Shown: positions 14,395 through 24,587, counted from the stretch's first letter. The stretch: 26,268 bases of DNA from Gammaproteobacteria bacterium (GCA_030829925.1 JAURNZ010000069.1:1-26268), one strand, 5' to 3'. Notes: generated by a model not told the origin, from the letters alone. Program-made: numbers and translations.

Positions 14395-16752
14395 ATGAGT
14401 CGAATAGAAGAAAAAATCACATTATTTATCGATGATCAACGTATTGAATGCACCCCTGGCACAACTATTATTGAAGCCGCTGATAGTGTTGGTATTTATA
14501 TCCCTAGATTTTGTTATCACGAAAAGTTAAGCGTTGTTGCAAGCTGTAGAATGTGCTTAGTTGAAGTCGAAAAAGCACCCAAAACATTACCTGCATGCGC
14601 GACACCTGTTGCGAATGATATGCATGTATATACTCGCTCACAAAAAGCCCGTCAGTCTCAAAAAGCTGTTATGGAGTTTCTACTCATCAATCATCCTCTT
14701 GATTGTCCAATATGTGACCAAGGTGGCGAGTGTGAATTACAAGACATCGCCATGGGGTATGGTGAAGGTGTATCTAAATTCACAAAAGACAAACGCGTGG
14801 TTTATGATGAAAATCTAGGCCCTCTTGTAGCAACTGATATGACTCGATGCATTCATTGTACAAGATGCGTTAGGTTTGGAACTGAAATTGCCGGCATTGA
14901 AGAATTAGGTGCCCTAAAACGTGGGAACCATATGAACATTGGAACCTACCTTAAAAAAGGGCTTAAATCAGAACTTTCTGGCAATGTTATTGATATTTGC
15001 CCTGTTGGGGCATTAACTTCTAAGCCCTATCGTTTTCATGGAAGGTCTTGGGGATTCTCTCAACATGTGAGTGTAAGCCCTCATGATTGTGTAGGTTCAA
15101 ATACTTATATTCACAGCATTAATAATGGAAACAATCTAGATATTATGCGAGTTGTGCCTAGAAAAAACGATAATGTAAACGAAACATGGTTATCAGATCG
15201 AGATCGTTTTTCCTATGAAGGCATTCAACACAAAAAGCGTTTAACACGCCCTTTAGTTAAAAAAAATGGTCAGTGGAAAGAAGTCTCTTGGGCACATGTC
15301 GTTAGCTATATCGCAGATTGTCTAAAACAAGTAACGGATTCCAAGGGTGGCCAAAAGATTGCTGCACTTGCTCACCCAAGTAGCACTTGCGAAGAGTTTT
15401 ATCTATTACAAAAACTTTTCCGCCAGCTAGGTTCAAACAACTTAGACTTTAGATTGAAAGAGTCTGATTTTAAAGACCAATATCAAATAAACTATACAAC
15501 AAATTTATCTGGTTCATTTGAAGACATTGAACAAAGTAGATGTATTACACTCATCGGTGCAAACACTCGAAACGATCAACCAATGTTAAATCATCGTATT
15601 CGAAAAGCAGTTCTTTCTGGTGCTGATTGTATTCGCATAGATAGTCATATGAGCCCAATGAATTTCAAAACAACGTATGACTTCCTAACACCACATGATG
15701 AATGGTCATCTAATTTAGCTCAATTACTTCATGCGGTTTTAAATATTAAAAAACAACCTGTCCCAAAAAGCATTCAGCCGCATAAACCAACTGATGACAT
15801 TACAAAACTAGCTAAAACCATTTGCAAGCATAAATCAGGTTATATATTTGTTGGCAAACATGTCATGCATCATGAGAATGCTAGCAGCATGCGTGCCATC
15901 ATCCAGGCCATTGCTAAAGAGACAAACCACACAATTACCTTTGTTTCAGAGGGTGCAAACACTATTGGTGGTGCAAAAATGGGTATGTTGCCATATTTGG
16001 GTGAAACAATTGGATTAGATAAAGAAGCGATATTTAAAAAACCAATGTCTATTTTATGGCTACATCAATTGGACCCCGAGCATGATATGACTCATTATGC
16101 AGAAATCAAAAACAAACTTGAAAAAAGCTTTGTTATTTCATGTAATGCATATGACAGTGATGAGCTTCGTTCATATGCTGATGTCATTATCCCAGCTTGT
16201 ACTTTTGCAGAGATGTCTGGGACATTTATTAATTTACTTGGACAACAACAGCGTTTTCATGCAGCCTTACCACCACTGGGTGATAGTAAAGCAGGCTGGA
16301 AAATCATTGCGGCTATTGCACAAACCATGCAGTTAAATTCTTTTAATTACCCACACTCACAAGCAGTTGTGGATGAGTTTAACGGCAACCATTTTGACTT
16401 CAATTATCAAGAAAATGTTTTGCCTGAAACCATTGCTAATGGCAATGGACATCATTCTTGGGTTTCATTTGATCACCCTTTCAATGTTGATGCTATCACG
16501 CGACATGCAAAAGCATTGCAAGAAGTAGCAAAAGATGATGACTGGACCGTTCGTATCAACAGTCGTGTAGCTAAGTACTATGGGATTAATCATGATGGTG
16601 CTGCAACACTAAGATTTGAAGCTAAAAATACTAAAGTCTTTGTTGTCATAGACGAGTTAGTTGCAGATAAAACCATTATTGTTGGCAAAGAAGTTGCAAC
16701 TTTACTTCCAAAAAACTGTAAAATAGAGTTAGAATCAAACCATGATAAATAA
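14395..16752 (+). CDS. nuoG: NADH-quinone oxidoreductase subunit G
   Basis: This 785-residue subunit (75-kDa type) relays electrons between NuoF and NuoI. Ligands of three clusters are visible: [2Fe-2S] N1b at C40, C51, C54, C68; [4Fe-4S] N5 at H100, C104, C107, C113 (HPLDCPICDQGGECEL); and [4Fe-4S] N4 at C152, C155, C158, C202 (CIHCTRC and ICPVGAL). The extra N7 cluster of some bacterial NuoG proteins appears absent, since only one cysteine (about C232) follows in that region. The remainder is a molybdopterin-oxidoreductase-like domain without obvious cofactor ligation. It overlaps nuoH by 11 bp. Confidence 0.97.
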   Translation: MSRIEEKITLFIDDQRIECTPGTTIIEAADSVGIYIPRFCYHEKLSVVASCRMCLVEVEKAPKTLPACATPVANDMHVYTRSQKARQSQKAVMEFLLINHPLDCPICDQGGECELQDIAMGYGEGVSKFTKDKRVVYDENLGPLVATDMTRCIHCTRCVRFGTEIAGIEELGALKRGNHMNIGTYLKKGLKSELSGNVIDICPVGALTSKPYRFHGRSWGFSQHVSVSPHDCVGSNTYIHSINNGNNLDIMRVVPRKNDNVNETWLSDRDRFSYEGIQHKKRLTRPLVKKNGQWKEVSWAHVVSYIADCLKQVTDSKGGQKIAALAHPSSTCEEFYLLQKLFRQLGSNNLDFRLKESDFKDQYQINYTTNLSGSFEDIEQSRCITLIGANTRNDQPMLNHRIRKAVLSGADCIRIDSHMSPMNFKTTYDFLTPHDEWSSNLAQLLHAVLNIKKQPVPKSIQPHKPTDDITKLAKTICKHKSGYIFVGKHVMHHENASSMRAIIQAIAKETNHTITFVSEGANTIGGAKMGMLPYLGETIGLDKEAIFKKPMSILWLHQLDPEHDMTHYAEIKNKLEKSFVISCNAYDSDELRSYADVIIPACTFAEMSGTFINLLGQQQRFHAALPPLGDSKAGWKIIAAIAQTMQLNSFNYPHSQAVVDEFNGNHFDFNYQENVLPETIANGNGHHSWVSFDHPFNVDAITRHAKALQEVAKDDDWTVRINSRVAKYYGINHDGAATLRFEAKNTKVFVVIDELVADKTIIVGKEVATLLPKNCKIELESNHDK

Positions 16753-17755
16753 CCTGCCCCCAATCGTATTTTTATTTATTAAGATCATAGCAATATTGGT
16801 ACCTGTACTTTTATGCATTGCATATTATACCCTTGCTGAACGAAAAGTCGCTGCCTACATACAAGGTAGAATCGGTGCCAACAGAGTTGGTTTTAGAGGC
16901 TTGTTACAACCTTTTGCAGATGCACTCAAATTCTTGAATAAGGAATATATCTATCCTGCAGCATCCAACCCTATCTTATTTACATTAGCGCCTATATTAT
17001 CTGTTACAACAGCCATTGCTGGCTGGGCAGTGATCCCTGTTTCCCCTGGATTTGTAGTAGCTGATATTGATGCCGGATTACTATACTTATTTGCCGTCAC
17101 ATCTCTGGGTGCTTATGGAGTAATCATAGCTGGTTGGGCATCGAACTCCAAATATGCAATTTTTGGAGCTATGCGTTCTATGGCACAGGTCATCTCATAT
17201 GAAATTGCAATGGGATTTGCATTGGTAGGTGTTCTTCTATTGTCAGGCTCGATGAACCTAAGCCATATTGTAGAAGGCCAAGCTGGGGGGATATGGCATT
17301 GGTATATTTGGCCACTATTACCATTATTCATAGTATTTGTTGTTTGCGGTCTTGCTGAAACAAACCGTCTTCCTTTTGATTTAGCAGAAGGTGAAGCAGA
17401 AATTGTAGCTGGCTATTTGGTTGAATATGGAGGTGTTGGCTTCATGTTGTTTTTCTTATCTGAATATTCGAATATGTTACTCGTATCTGCATTAGGAGCT
17501 ACATTGTTTCTAGGTGGATGGCATTCACCTTTTGAATCAATCCTATTCCTTAGCAGCTTAACCGCATTTGTTCCCGTTTTCGTTTGGTTTCTACTTAAGA
17601 CTTTTTTTATGGCATTTATTCTATTATGGGTAAGATGGACATTTCCTAGATACCGTTATGATCAACTGATGATGATGGGTTGGAAAGCCTTGATACCAAC
17701 CACATTAATATGGTTACCCATTGTTGCAATATTTATCAAATTAGGTGTGCTATGA
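16742..17755 (+). CDS. nuoH: NADH-quinone oxidoreductase subunit H
   Basis: This 337-residue membrane subunit (ND1 type), with about eight helices, forms the quinone entry tunnel and the link between arms. Conserved elements include LAERKVAAYIQGRIGANRVG (about residues 30-49), GLLQPFADALKFLNKE, and the acidic loop GLAETNRLPFDLAEGEAEIVAGYLVEYGG (about 202-230). RWTFPRYRYDQLMMMGWK lies near the C-terminus. Length is normal. Its TGA overlaps the ATG of the following NuoI-type frame (ATGA at 17752-17755), so that start is likely translated by coupling. Confidence 0.98.
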   Translation: MINNLPPIVFLFIKIIAILVPVLLCIAYYTLAERKVAAYIQGRIGANRVGFRGLLQPFADALKFLNKEYIYPAASNPILFTLAPILSVTTAIAGWAVIPVSPGFVVADIDAGLLYLFAVTSLGAYGVIIAGWASNSKYAIFGAMRSMAQVISYEIAMGFALVGVLLLSGSMNLSHIVEGQAGGIWHWYIWPLLPLFIVFVVCGLAETNRLPFDLAEGEAEIVAGYLVEYGGVGFMLFFLSEYSNMLLVSALGATLFLGGWHSPFESILFLSSLTAFVPVFVWFLLKTFFMAFILLWVRWTFPRYRYDQLMMMGWKALIPTTLIWLPIVAIFIKLGVL

Positions 17756-18741
17756 CATTTTTTATAAAATATAAAAAAACCACACAATTTGCCCTAATCG
17801 CCGCGGGTTTAGGTCTTTTTGTTTTATTCTACTTACTTAATTTATTATCTTGGTATACCCTTGATCCTGCTACTTCTCCACTAAGCCCTACTTGGATTAG
17901 ACGCCAAGCTTGGTTAAGTGGTCTTATTTGGGCAATAACCATCTTTATCGGTGGTCGTTGGGTACTATTAAATAAAAGACCACCTATTCATGTCTCATGG
18001 CCTTATGGTATAACACTCAAACTGTGGATGCTGCAAATGCTTATACAGGTAATCCACATTGCAAACTTGTTTTCAAATACACTGAGAGATTTTTGGACAC
18101 CATATGGACCAACTTTAACTTATGTATACAATTCTGCTGCAATCATTTGTTTGCTTGGCTTTGTTGTCAGCTATTTTTGGTATAGAAACTTTCCTAAGCC
18201 AAGTTATAAACCACCAGTAAAAAAAAACAAACCATCTAGTAGACCTAAAAAAGATAGTCAATCTATGCACTACCTAAAAAGGTTTTTAATGATTGATATT
18301 TTTAAGGGATTGATGCACACCGGCAGGAATATATTCAAACCTAGCAAAACACTACAGTTCCCAGATGAAAAAATGCCAACTTCACCAAGGTTTAGAGGTA
18401 TTCTTGCCTTAAGAAAATATCCAAATGGCGAAGAACGATGTATTGCCTGTAAATTATGTGAAGCTGTTTGTCCTGCCCTGGCAATCACCATCGAAGCAGA
18501 GCCAAGAAAAGATGGATCAAGGCGCACAAAACGCTTTGACATAGATATGTTTAAATGTATCAACTGTGGATTTTGTGAAGAAGCTTGTCCTGTTGACTCA
18601 ATTGTTGTAACCTCAGAACATCACTACGTTGTTAGAAACCGTGGTGAAAATATTTTAACTAAGGAAAAATTACTTGCTATTGGCGACCGTTGCGAGCAAC
18701 AAATAGCTTTAGATCGTGCCCAAGATGAGCAATATCGATGA
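17752..18741 (+). CDS. nuoI: NuoI iron-sulfur subunit fused to an N-terminal four-helix membrane domain
   Basis: Residues about 172-329 are a complete NuoI. They carry two [4Fe-4S] motifs, C230/C233/C236/C240 (CIACKLCEAVCP) and C269/C272/C275/C279 (CINCGFCEEACP), binding clusters N6a and N6b. The block RFRGILALRKYPNGEERC and a C-terminal EQQIALDRAQDEQYR are also typical. Upstream in the same frame are 171 further residues with about four hydrophobic helices (12-34, 53-73, 88-107, 126-146) and a basic, Pro/Lys/Ser-rich linker (about 149-171). Ordinary NuoI has about 160-180 residues and starts at a sequence like MHYLKRF (M172, position 18265), but no ribosome binding site precedes that codon. 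The ATG at 17752 overlaps the nuoH stop as ATGA, which favours translation of the whole 329-residue protein. The N-terminal domain was not recognised. Confidence 0.9.
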   Translation: MTFFIKYKKTTQFALIAAGLGLFVLFYLLNLLSWYTLDPATSPLSPTWIRRQAWLSGLIWAITIFIGGRWVLLNKRPPIHVSWPYGITLKLWMLQMLIQVIHIANLFSNTLRDFWTPYGPTLTYVYNSAAIICLLGFVVSYFWYRNFPKPSYKPPVKKNKPSSRPKKDSQSMHYLKRFLMIDIFKGLMHTGRNIFKPSKTLQFPDEKMPTSPRFRGILALRKYPNGEERCIACKLCEAVCPALAITIEAEPRKDGSRRTKRFDIDMFKCINCGFCEEACPVDSIVVTSEHHYVVRNRGENILTKEKLLAIGDRCEQQIALDRAQDEQYR

Positions 18742-18751
18742 GTGATCACAC

Positions 18752-19336
18752 ATGATTTATGACATGCTTTTTTATATATTTAGTATATTAACAATATATA
18801 CTTCATTAATGGTAGTATTTGCTAACCATCCTGTTAAATCTGCTCTTTTTTTAATTTTTACTTTTGTAAACGTTGCTGGATTATGGATGCTAGCTCAATC
18901 TGAATTTCTATCTTTAGCCCTTATCTTTGTGTATGTTGGTGCTGTTATGACTCTACTCTTGTTTGTGGTCATGATGCTGAATGTGCCAAGATCTGAAAAA
19001 CATGATGTGAAGAAATCTATTTATACATCGCTTAATCTAGTCATTGGATTAATTGTTGTATATATACTTTACTCTGCAGCAATCATTATAAGTCAACCCA
19101 TTCATATAGAATCAATTGAATCTCCGACGAAAGCAATTGGTATGGTCTTGTATACTGACTATGCACTAGCATTCTTGATTACTAGTATTATATTACTTAT
19201 TGGAATGATTGCAGCTGTTAGCTTATGTTTTGAAGGACGTCGACCCGATAGTAAATCTCAAATCATTAGTGAACAGTTAAAAGCTAATAAAGCTTCTAGA
19301 TTGAAATTTGCACCTAAAAAAAGGAATTCAAAATGA
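18752..19336 (+). CDS. nuoJ: NADH-quinone oxidoreductase subunit J
   Basis: This 194-residue membrane subunit (ND6 type) has five hydrophobic segments. The conserved motif NHPVKSALFLIFTFVNVAG is followed by EFLSLALIFVYVGAVMTLLLFVVMMLN (about residues 50-76), which contains the family's third helix with its pi-bulge region. The C-terminus is basic (LKFAPKKRNSK). It follows nuoI after 10 bp and overlaps nuoK by 4 bp (ATGA). Confidence 0.96.
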   Translation: MIYDMLFYIFSILTIYTSLMVVFANHPVKSALFLIFTFVNVAGLWMLAQSEFLSLALIFVYVGAVMTLLLFVVMMLNVPRSEKHDVKKSIYTSLNLVIGLIVVYILYSAAIIISQPIHIESIESPTKAIGMVLYTDYALAFLITSIILLIGMIAAVSLCFEGRRPDSKSQIISEQLKANKASRLKFAPKKRNSK

Positions 19337-19638
19337 TTGGCATTGAACATTTCGTCATTATTGCATGTATTGTGTTTGTAATTGGAGTAATTGGTATTGC
19401 TGTTAATAAACACAACTTAATCTCTTTATTAATGTCAATCGAACTTATCTTACTAGCTTGTAATACTAATTTTGTAGCTTTTTCTAAATTACACAATAAT
19501 CTTGTAGGGGAAGTATTTGTATTTTTTGTTTTAGGTATTGCAGCAATTGAGACCGCTATCGGTCTTGCTATTATGGTTCTTATTTTCCGCCAACATCAGA
19601 CAATAGATTCAAATAAATTCAGTGAGTTAAAGGGATAA
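19333..19638 (+). CDS. nuoK: NADH-quinone oxidoreductase subunit K
   Basis: This 101-residue membrane subunit (ND4L type) has three helices. The two functionally important acidic residues of the family are present, one in LLMSIELILLACNTNFVAF (about residue 37) and one in GIAAIETAIGLAIMVLIFR (about residue 73). Length is canonical. Its ATG overlaps the nuoJ stop, and its TAA shares a base with the nuoL ATG. Confidence 0.97.
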   Translation: MIGIEHFVIIACIVFVIGVIGIAVNKHNLISLLMSIELILLACNTNFVAFSKLHNNLVGEVFVFFVLGIAAIETAIGLAIMVLIFRQHQTIDSNKFSELKG

Positions 19639-21584
19639 TGAATATAGCAAGTATTATTACAACAATATGGATGTCGCCACTGCTTGGTGCTATTATTTCA
19701 GGTGTTTTTGGACCAAAAATTGGTCACAAAAAAAGCCACTCAATTACGATTGGACTTGTTGGTGTTTCAATGGTTTTATCGTTTTACTTAGGCAAATTAT
19801 TTTTAATAGACCAACTTGCCCCAGTAAACGTCGTTCTTTTTGACTGGATCAATAATAATGCTTTCACCATACATGCTGGATTTTATCTTGATGCATTATC
19901 AGTAGTCATGTTAGTTGTTGTCAGTTTTGTTTCCTTTTTAGTACATATTTATAGCGTTGGCTACATGCACAATGATCCAGGGTATTCTAGATTTTTTGCT
20001 TACGTTTCCCTTTTCACATTTGCCATGTTTGCACTTATTGGTGCAGACAATTTAGCACAACTATTTTTTGGTTGGGAAGGTGTTGGTGTTGTATCCTATC
20101 TTTTGATTGGATTTTATTTTAAGAAAAACTCTGCAGTAAATGGTGCATTGAAAGCTTTTTTGGTCAACCGTGTTGGTGATCTTGGCCTTATTTTAGCCAT
20201 TGCATTAACATATAACTTCACAAATAGCTTAGAATATACAGCTGTGCTTGAAAAGCTACCTAGCATGGCAATGGAAAGCTATTATCTAACTAACCATTGG
20301 TCAGTAAACATAGTTAGCTTAATCTGCTTTTTATATTTAGTAGCAGCCATGGGTAAATCAGCCCAAATCCCACTTCATGTTTGGTTGCCAGAATCAATGG
20401 AAGGCCCAACACCTATTTCAGCACTGATTCATGCAGCAACCATGGTAACTGCGGGAATATATCTCATCTGTCGTCTATCTCCAATTTTTGATTTGACCCC
20501 AACTATACTCAACATCATTTTAGTTATTGGTAGCCTTGGCGCTTTAATGTTAGGCCTTGTTGGGATCGTACAAAATGACATTAAACGTGTAGTCGCATAT
20601 TCTACACTTTCTCAATTAGGTTATATGATTGCTGCTACTGGTGCATCAGCATATACTGCTGCCATGTTCCATCTCATCACACATGCGTGTTTCAAAGCTT
20701 TGCTTTTTTTATCGGCAGGATCCGTGATTGTTGCAATGCATCACGAACAGGATATGCAAAAAATGGGTGGGCTTGCCAAAGATATGCCTATCACTTATAT
20801 TTGCTCTTTAATTGGAACTTTGGCTCTAGTCGCTTTCCCATTCTTCTCAGGTTTTTATTCTAAAGATAGCATCATTGCTGCTGTTTCGATGTCTAATCTT
20901 CCAGCAGCTACTTTTTCATATATTTGCTTGGTTTTGGGTGCAATGGTAACTGCAGTCTATAGCTTCAGAGCATTCTTCCTAACCTTTCATGGACAAAAGA
21001 GATTTAAAGGAAACGTTAGTGATCCAGGTTTTACCATAACCATGCCATTGATTATATTAGCTATTCCTTCTATTTTTCTTGGCATGATACTTATGGGCCC
21101 AATATTTACAGGCCATATGTTAAATGATAGTTTATCAACTTTCCCATTAACAATAGAGCTTCAACATGAGCTTGGGAATGAATTTTCATCGCCATTCTTC
21201 AGCGTATTACATGCATTTACACAACTTCCATTATATTTTACTTTTATTGGCTTTATGATTGCTTATGCTTGCTACATAAAATATCCAGAAATATGGCAAG
21301 CAAATAAATATCGCTTTAGCACTATCAATTGGATTCTTAATAACAAATGGGGCTTTGACTGGTTTAACGACCATATCATTGTTCGATATACAAAGGAGTT
21401 AGCTAATAAAACATACCAATTTACAGATCAAAAAATTATTGATAGGGGCATTGTCTCAGGAGTTAGTCATATGACTTATGAAACAGGGAAACTATTACGC
21501 AGAATCCAAACTGGATACTTGTACCACCAAGCTTTTTCAATAACGCTAGGTCTTATTATTTTAATGTTTTTAATTTCTATTTAA
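19638..21584 (+). CDS. nuoL: NADH-quinone oxidoreductase subunit L
   Basis: This 648-residue antiporter-like proton-pumping subunit (ND5 type) lies at the distal end of the membrane arm. The essential glutamate is in FFGWEGVGVVSYLLIGFYF. The key lysine is in AMGKSAQIPLHVWLPESMEG, followed by PTPISALIHAATMVTAGIYL. The C-terminus extends past the 14-helix core into a long amphipathic segment and a final hydrophobic helix (FSITLGLIILMFLISI), as expected for NuoL's lateral helix. It is coupled to nuoK by a TAATG overlap; one base separates it from nuoM. Confidence 0.98.
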   Translation: MNIASIITTIWMSPLLGAIISGVFGPKIGHKKSHSITIGLVGVSMVLSFYLGKLFLIDQLAPVNVVLFDWINNNAFTIHAGFYLDALSVVMLVVVSFVSFLVHIYSVGYMHNDPGYSRFFAYVSLFTFAMFALIGADNLAQLFFGWEGVGVVSYLLIGFYFKKNSAVNGALKAFLVNRVGDLGLILAIALTYNFTNSLEYTAVLEKLPSMAMESYYLTNHWSVNIVSLICFLYLVAAMGKSAQIPLHVWLPESMEGPTPISALIHAATMVTAGIYLICRLSPIFDLTPTILNIILVIGSLGALMLGLVGIVQNDIKRVVAYSTLSQLGYMIAATGASAYTAAMFHLITHACFKALLFLSAGSVIVAMHHEQDMQKMGGLAKDMPITYICSLIGTLALVAFPFFSGFYSKDSIIAAVSMSNLPAATFSYICLVLGAMVTAVYSFRAFFLTFHGQKRFKGNVSDPGFTITMPLIILAIPSIFLGMILMGPIFTGHMLNDSLSTFPLTIELQHELGNEFSSPFFSVLHAFTQLPLYFTFIGFMIAYACYIKYPEIWQANKYRFSTINWILNNKWGFDWFNDHIIVRYTKELANKTYQFTDQKIIDRGIVSGVSHMTYETGKLLRRIQTGYLYHQAFSITLGLIILMFLISI

Positions 21585-21585
21585 C

Positions 21586-23094
21586 ATGCTATTACATAAA
21601 CTACCCCTCATCTCAATTTTAATTAGCCAATCATTATTTTCAGGTATCTGGATATTATTATCATCCGATGACCGAGCTAAAAATATAGCAATCAGCTCAA
21701 GTATTTTTAGTCTATTTTTAGGCATGTTACTATATCTCGGTTTTGATACTTCGACAGCTAATATGCAATTCGTTGAAAACTACAGTTGGATTGCATCCCT
21801 CAAAATTAATTACTATGTTGGTATAGACGGTATATCATTGCCTTTAATTCTTTTAACCCTTTTCATCAACTTGATCATCGTATTAACAGCAAATGACCTT
21901 GTTAATCAACAAATCAGTTATTACCTTGGGTTATTCTTCTTTCTTCAAGCCATGGTTGTTGGTGTTTTTGTCGCACTTAATACATTCTTATTTTATCTCT
22001 TTTGGGAAGGTATGCTAATACCGATGTATTTATGCATTGGGATTTGGGGTAGTCAACTAAGAAGCTATGCTGCCATTAAGTTTTTCATATATACCTTCTT
22101 TGGCTCAGTTATCATGCTCTTAGCACTGATTTATCTATCGATTAAAGCGGGTAGCTCATCCATTATTTCTTTTTACAACTTACCATTATCACTTTATGAA
22201 CAAAGCTTTATATTATTTGCATTGATACTTGCTTTTGCAGTTAAAATACCTATGTGGCCAGTCCATACATGGTTGCCAGATGCGCATACTGAAGCACCTG
22301 CAGGTGGTTCAGTCATTCTTGCTGCACTGATGCTGAAAGTGGGTGCTTATGGCTTTTTTAGATTCTGTCTACCTATCACACCTGATGCTTGCTTGGAGGC
22401 ATCCTGGCTTATGATTGCACTTTCGCTAATTGCAATTGTTAATATTGGCCTTGTTGCCCTTGCACAACATGATATGAAACGCCTTATCGCATATTCATCT
22501 GTTGCACATATGGGATTTGTATCATTAGGTTGCTTTATGATTTATCCAATTTTCAAAAACTCTGGACATTTACCGAGTGCTCAACTTGCCTTGTCAGGTG
22601 CTATGGTTCAAATGATCACACATGCCTTTGGTTCAGGTGGAATGTTCTTAGCATTTGGCCTACTTTATGAAAAAATACACACAAGACTCATTGCAGATAT
22701 GGGTGGTATCGTTCAGAAAATGCCTTACTTTACTGCATTTTTTATGATATTTGTACTATCTAATGTTGGCTTACCAGGTACAGCAGGCTTCGTTGGCGAA
22801 TTTATGGTCTTAGTCAGTGCTGTACAAACCAATTTTTGGGTTGCTTTATTAGCTGGACTCACCCTGGTTTTATCAGCTAGTTACTCACTATTTATGTTCA
22901 AACGTGTCTTTTATGGACCAATCACACAAGCAAATATTGAGAAACTTGAAGATATATCACCCCATCAATATATTGCATTAAGCTTAATGGTCATTGGTAT
23001 CTTCTTTATAGGTTTGTATCCACAGCCACTTATAAAGATTATGGATAAATCAATCGCAAATCTTGTTCAACTCGCATTACAGGCTAAATTTTAA
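21586..23094 (+). CDS. nuoM: NADH-quinone oxidoreductase subunit M
   Basis: This 502-residue antiporter-like proton-pumping subunit (ND4 type) has about 14 helices. Key residues are visible: glutamate in LFWEGMLIPMYLCIGIWG and lysine in AFAVKIPMWPVHTWLPDAHTEAP-AGGSVILAALMLKVGAYG. DMKRLIAYSSVAHMGF is the conserved mid-membrane segment. Length is standard. There is one base between nuoL and its ATG, and two bases before nuoN. Confidence 0.98.
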   Translation: MLLHKLPLISILISQSLFSGIWILLSSDDRAKNIAISSSIFSLFLGMLLYLGFDTSTANMQFVENYSWIASLKINYYVGIDGISLPLILLTLFINLIIVLTANDLVNQQISYYLGLFFFLQAMVVGVFVALNTFLFYLFWEGMLIPMYLCIGIWGSQLRSYAAIKFFIYTFFGSVIMLLALIYLSIKAGSSSIISFYNLPLSLYEQSFILFALILAFAVKIPMWPVHTWLPDAHTEAPAGGSVILAALMLKVGAYGFFRFCLPITPDACLEASWLMIALSLIAIVNIGLVALAQHDMKRLIAYSSVAHMGFVSLGCFMIYPIFKNSGHLPSAQLALSGAMVQMITHAFGSGGMFLAFGLLYEKIHTRLIADMGGIVQKMPYFTAFFMIFVLSNVGLPGTAGFVGEFMVLVSAVQTNFWVALLAGLTLVLSASYSLFMFKRVFYGPITQANIEKLEDISPHQYIALSLMVIGIFFIGLYPQPLIKIMDKSIANLVQLALQAKF

Positions 23095-23096
23095 TT

Positions 23097-24563
23097 ATGA
23101 TATTTTTACCAGAAGCAACCATCATATTTTTCATCATTACAACTTTGCTACTTGGTATTTCGTTACCAACGCATCAGAGAGGCACTTTTTCAAATGTAAT
23201 GACTTTGGTAATGATATTTTTTATAACATGCCAATTATCTGTAAATCCCGTTTCACCTGATACCTGGCAAGGCTGGCAAATAGATTTAATGAGTCAAAAC
23301 CTAAAGCTTTTTATTAGTATAATTCTTTTCTTTATTATACTAATAAACACTAACTACATCAAAAATGCACATATTAAAATTTTTGAATACAATATTTTAA
23401 CCCAAGCTGTATTACTTGGTTTGTTTGTAGTGTGTTCTGCCAATAATTTTCTCATCCTATTTGTAGGTCTTGAGTTGAGTGCTTTACCATTGTACGCCAT
23501 GATTGCGCTCTATCAAAAACGCCTAGGTTTAGAGGCTTCTATTAAGTACTTCATTTTAGGCGCACTTGCTTCTGGTTTTATTTTATTTGGCATATCATTT
23601 TGTTTTGGCGCCACAGGCTCGATCCAGTTTATTATCGACGAACAATCTAAATTATCTGTTCTAGGTATGTTGTTTGTAACCTGTGGTCTTTTATTTAAAG
23701 TTGGTTGCGCCCCATTCCATAACTGGGTACCAGATGTTTATGAAGGAGCTCCATTACCAGCTGTCATGATTATTGCAACGCTACCAAAAATAGCTTATAT
23801 TACTGCCTTTATCAGACTTGGCCAAAACGGTGCTTTCTTAGGCAGTTTACAACCTGTTTTAATTTTATGCGCCTTGACTTCAATGTTAATTGGCAATCTA
23901 TCTGCACTTTCTCAAACTAATACAAAACGATTACTTGGATACTCATCTGTTGCACACATGGGCTATTTAATCTTAGCTATTGCCATCGGGGTTTCTGGAT
24001 TTTCTAGCGCTATCTTTTATGCAATCATTTATACAGTAGCAACCTTTGGTGTTTTAGGTACATTAGTTACCCTAAGCAAACCTAATCATGAGTTATCAGA
24101 GCTGTCTGAACTGCAAGGTTTACACCACCGTCAACCAGTTATTGCTTTCTTTTTAATGTGTATCATATTTTCAATGGCATCTATCCCACCCTTAGCGGGA
24201 TTTATGGCCAAATTAAATATCTTATATGAGCTATATATAGCTAATTTCATAGTAGTTGGGGTCATTGCAATGTTAATTGCAGTCATTGGTATTTTCTATT
24301 ATATCAGAGTAATTAGATTGCTTTATTTTGATACCAAAAAAGATTCTAACTTTAACAGTGCTAGGGTGCCACTGATAACAAAAGATTCATGGTTACTAGC
24401 TTTACCTGTTATTTTTATACTTATTAATGGTATTTCACCTGGGTCATTGCTATCTACAACAGATAAAATGATTACTAGAAAAACAGTTGCAACACAACCA
24501 TCACCTACCAAAAAGAATTTGGTTCACTCTGACATAGAGGATATTTTTAAATTTCCCCATTAG
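23097..24563 (+). CDS. nuoN: NADH-quinone oxidoreductase subunit N
   Basis: This 488-residue antiporter-like proton-pumping subunit (ND2 type) ends the nuo operon. Visible signatures are FVGLELSALPLYAMIAL (conserved glutamate), LLFKVGCAPFHNWVPDVYEGAP-LPAVMIIATLPKIAY (lysines of the proton path) and NTKRLLGYSSVAHMGYLILA. The last 30 or so residues form a polar, cytoplasmic-type tail (TQPSPTKKNLVHSDIEDIF). No stem plus U-tract terminator follows its TAG. Confidence 0.97.
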   Translation: MIFLPEATIIFFIITTLLLGISLPTHQRGTFSNVMTLVMIFFITCQLSVNPVSPDTWQGWQIDLMSQNLKLFISIILFFIILINTNYIKNAHIKIFEYNILTQAVLLGLFVVCSANNFLILFVGLELSALPLYAMIALYQKRLGLEASIKYFILGALASGFILFGISFCFGATGSIQFIIDEQSKLSVLGMLFVTCGLLFKVGCAPFHNWVPDVYEGAPLPAVMIIATLPKIAYITAFIRLGQNGAFLGSLQPVLILCALTSMLIGNLSALSQTNTKRLLGYSSVAHMGYLILAIAIGVSGFSSAIFYAIIYTVATFGVLGTLVTLSKPNHELSELSELQGLHHRQPVIAFFLMCIIFSMASIPPLAGFMAKLNILYELYIANFIVVGVIAMLIAVIGIFYYIRVIRLLYFDTKKDSNFNSARVPLITKDSWLLALPVIFILINGISPGSLLSTTDKMITRKTVATQPSPTKKNLVHSDIEDIFKFPH

Positions 24564-24587
24564 TTATTAAGATTGCTTTAAGCTTTA

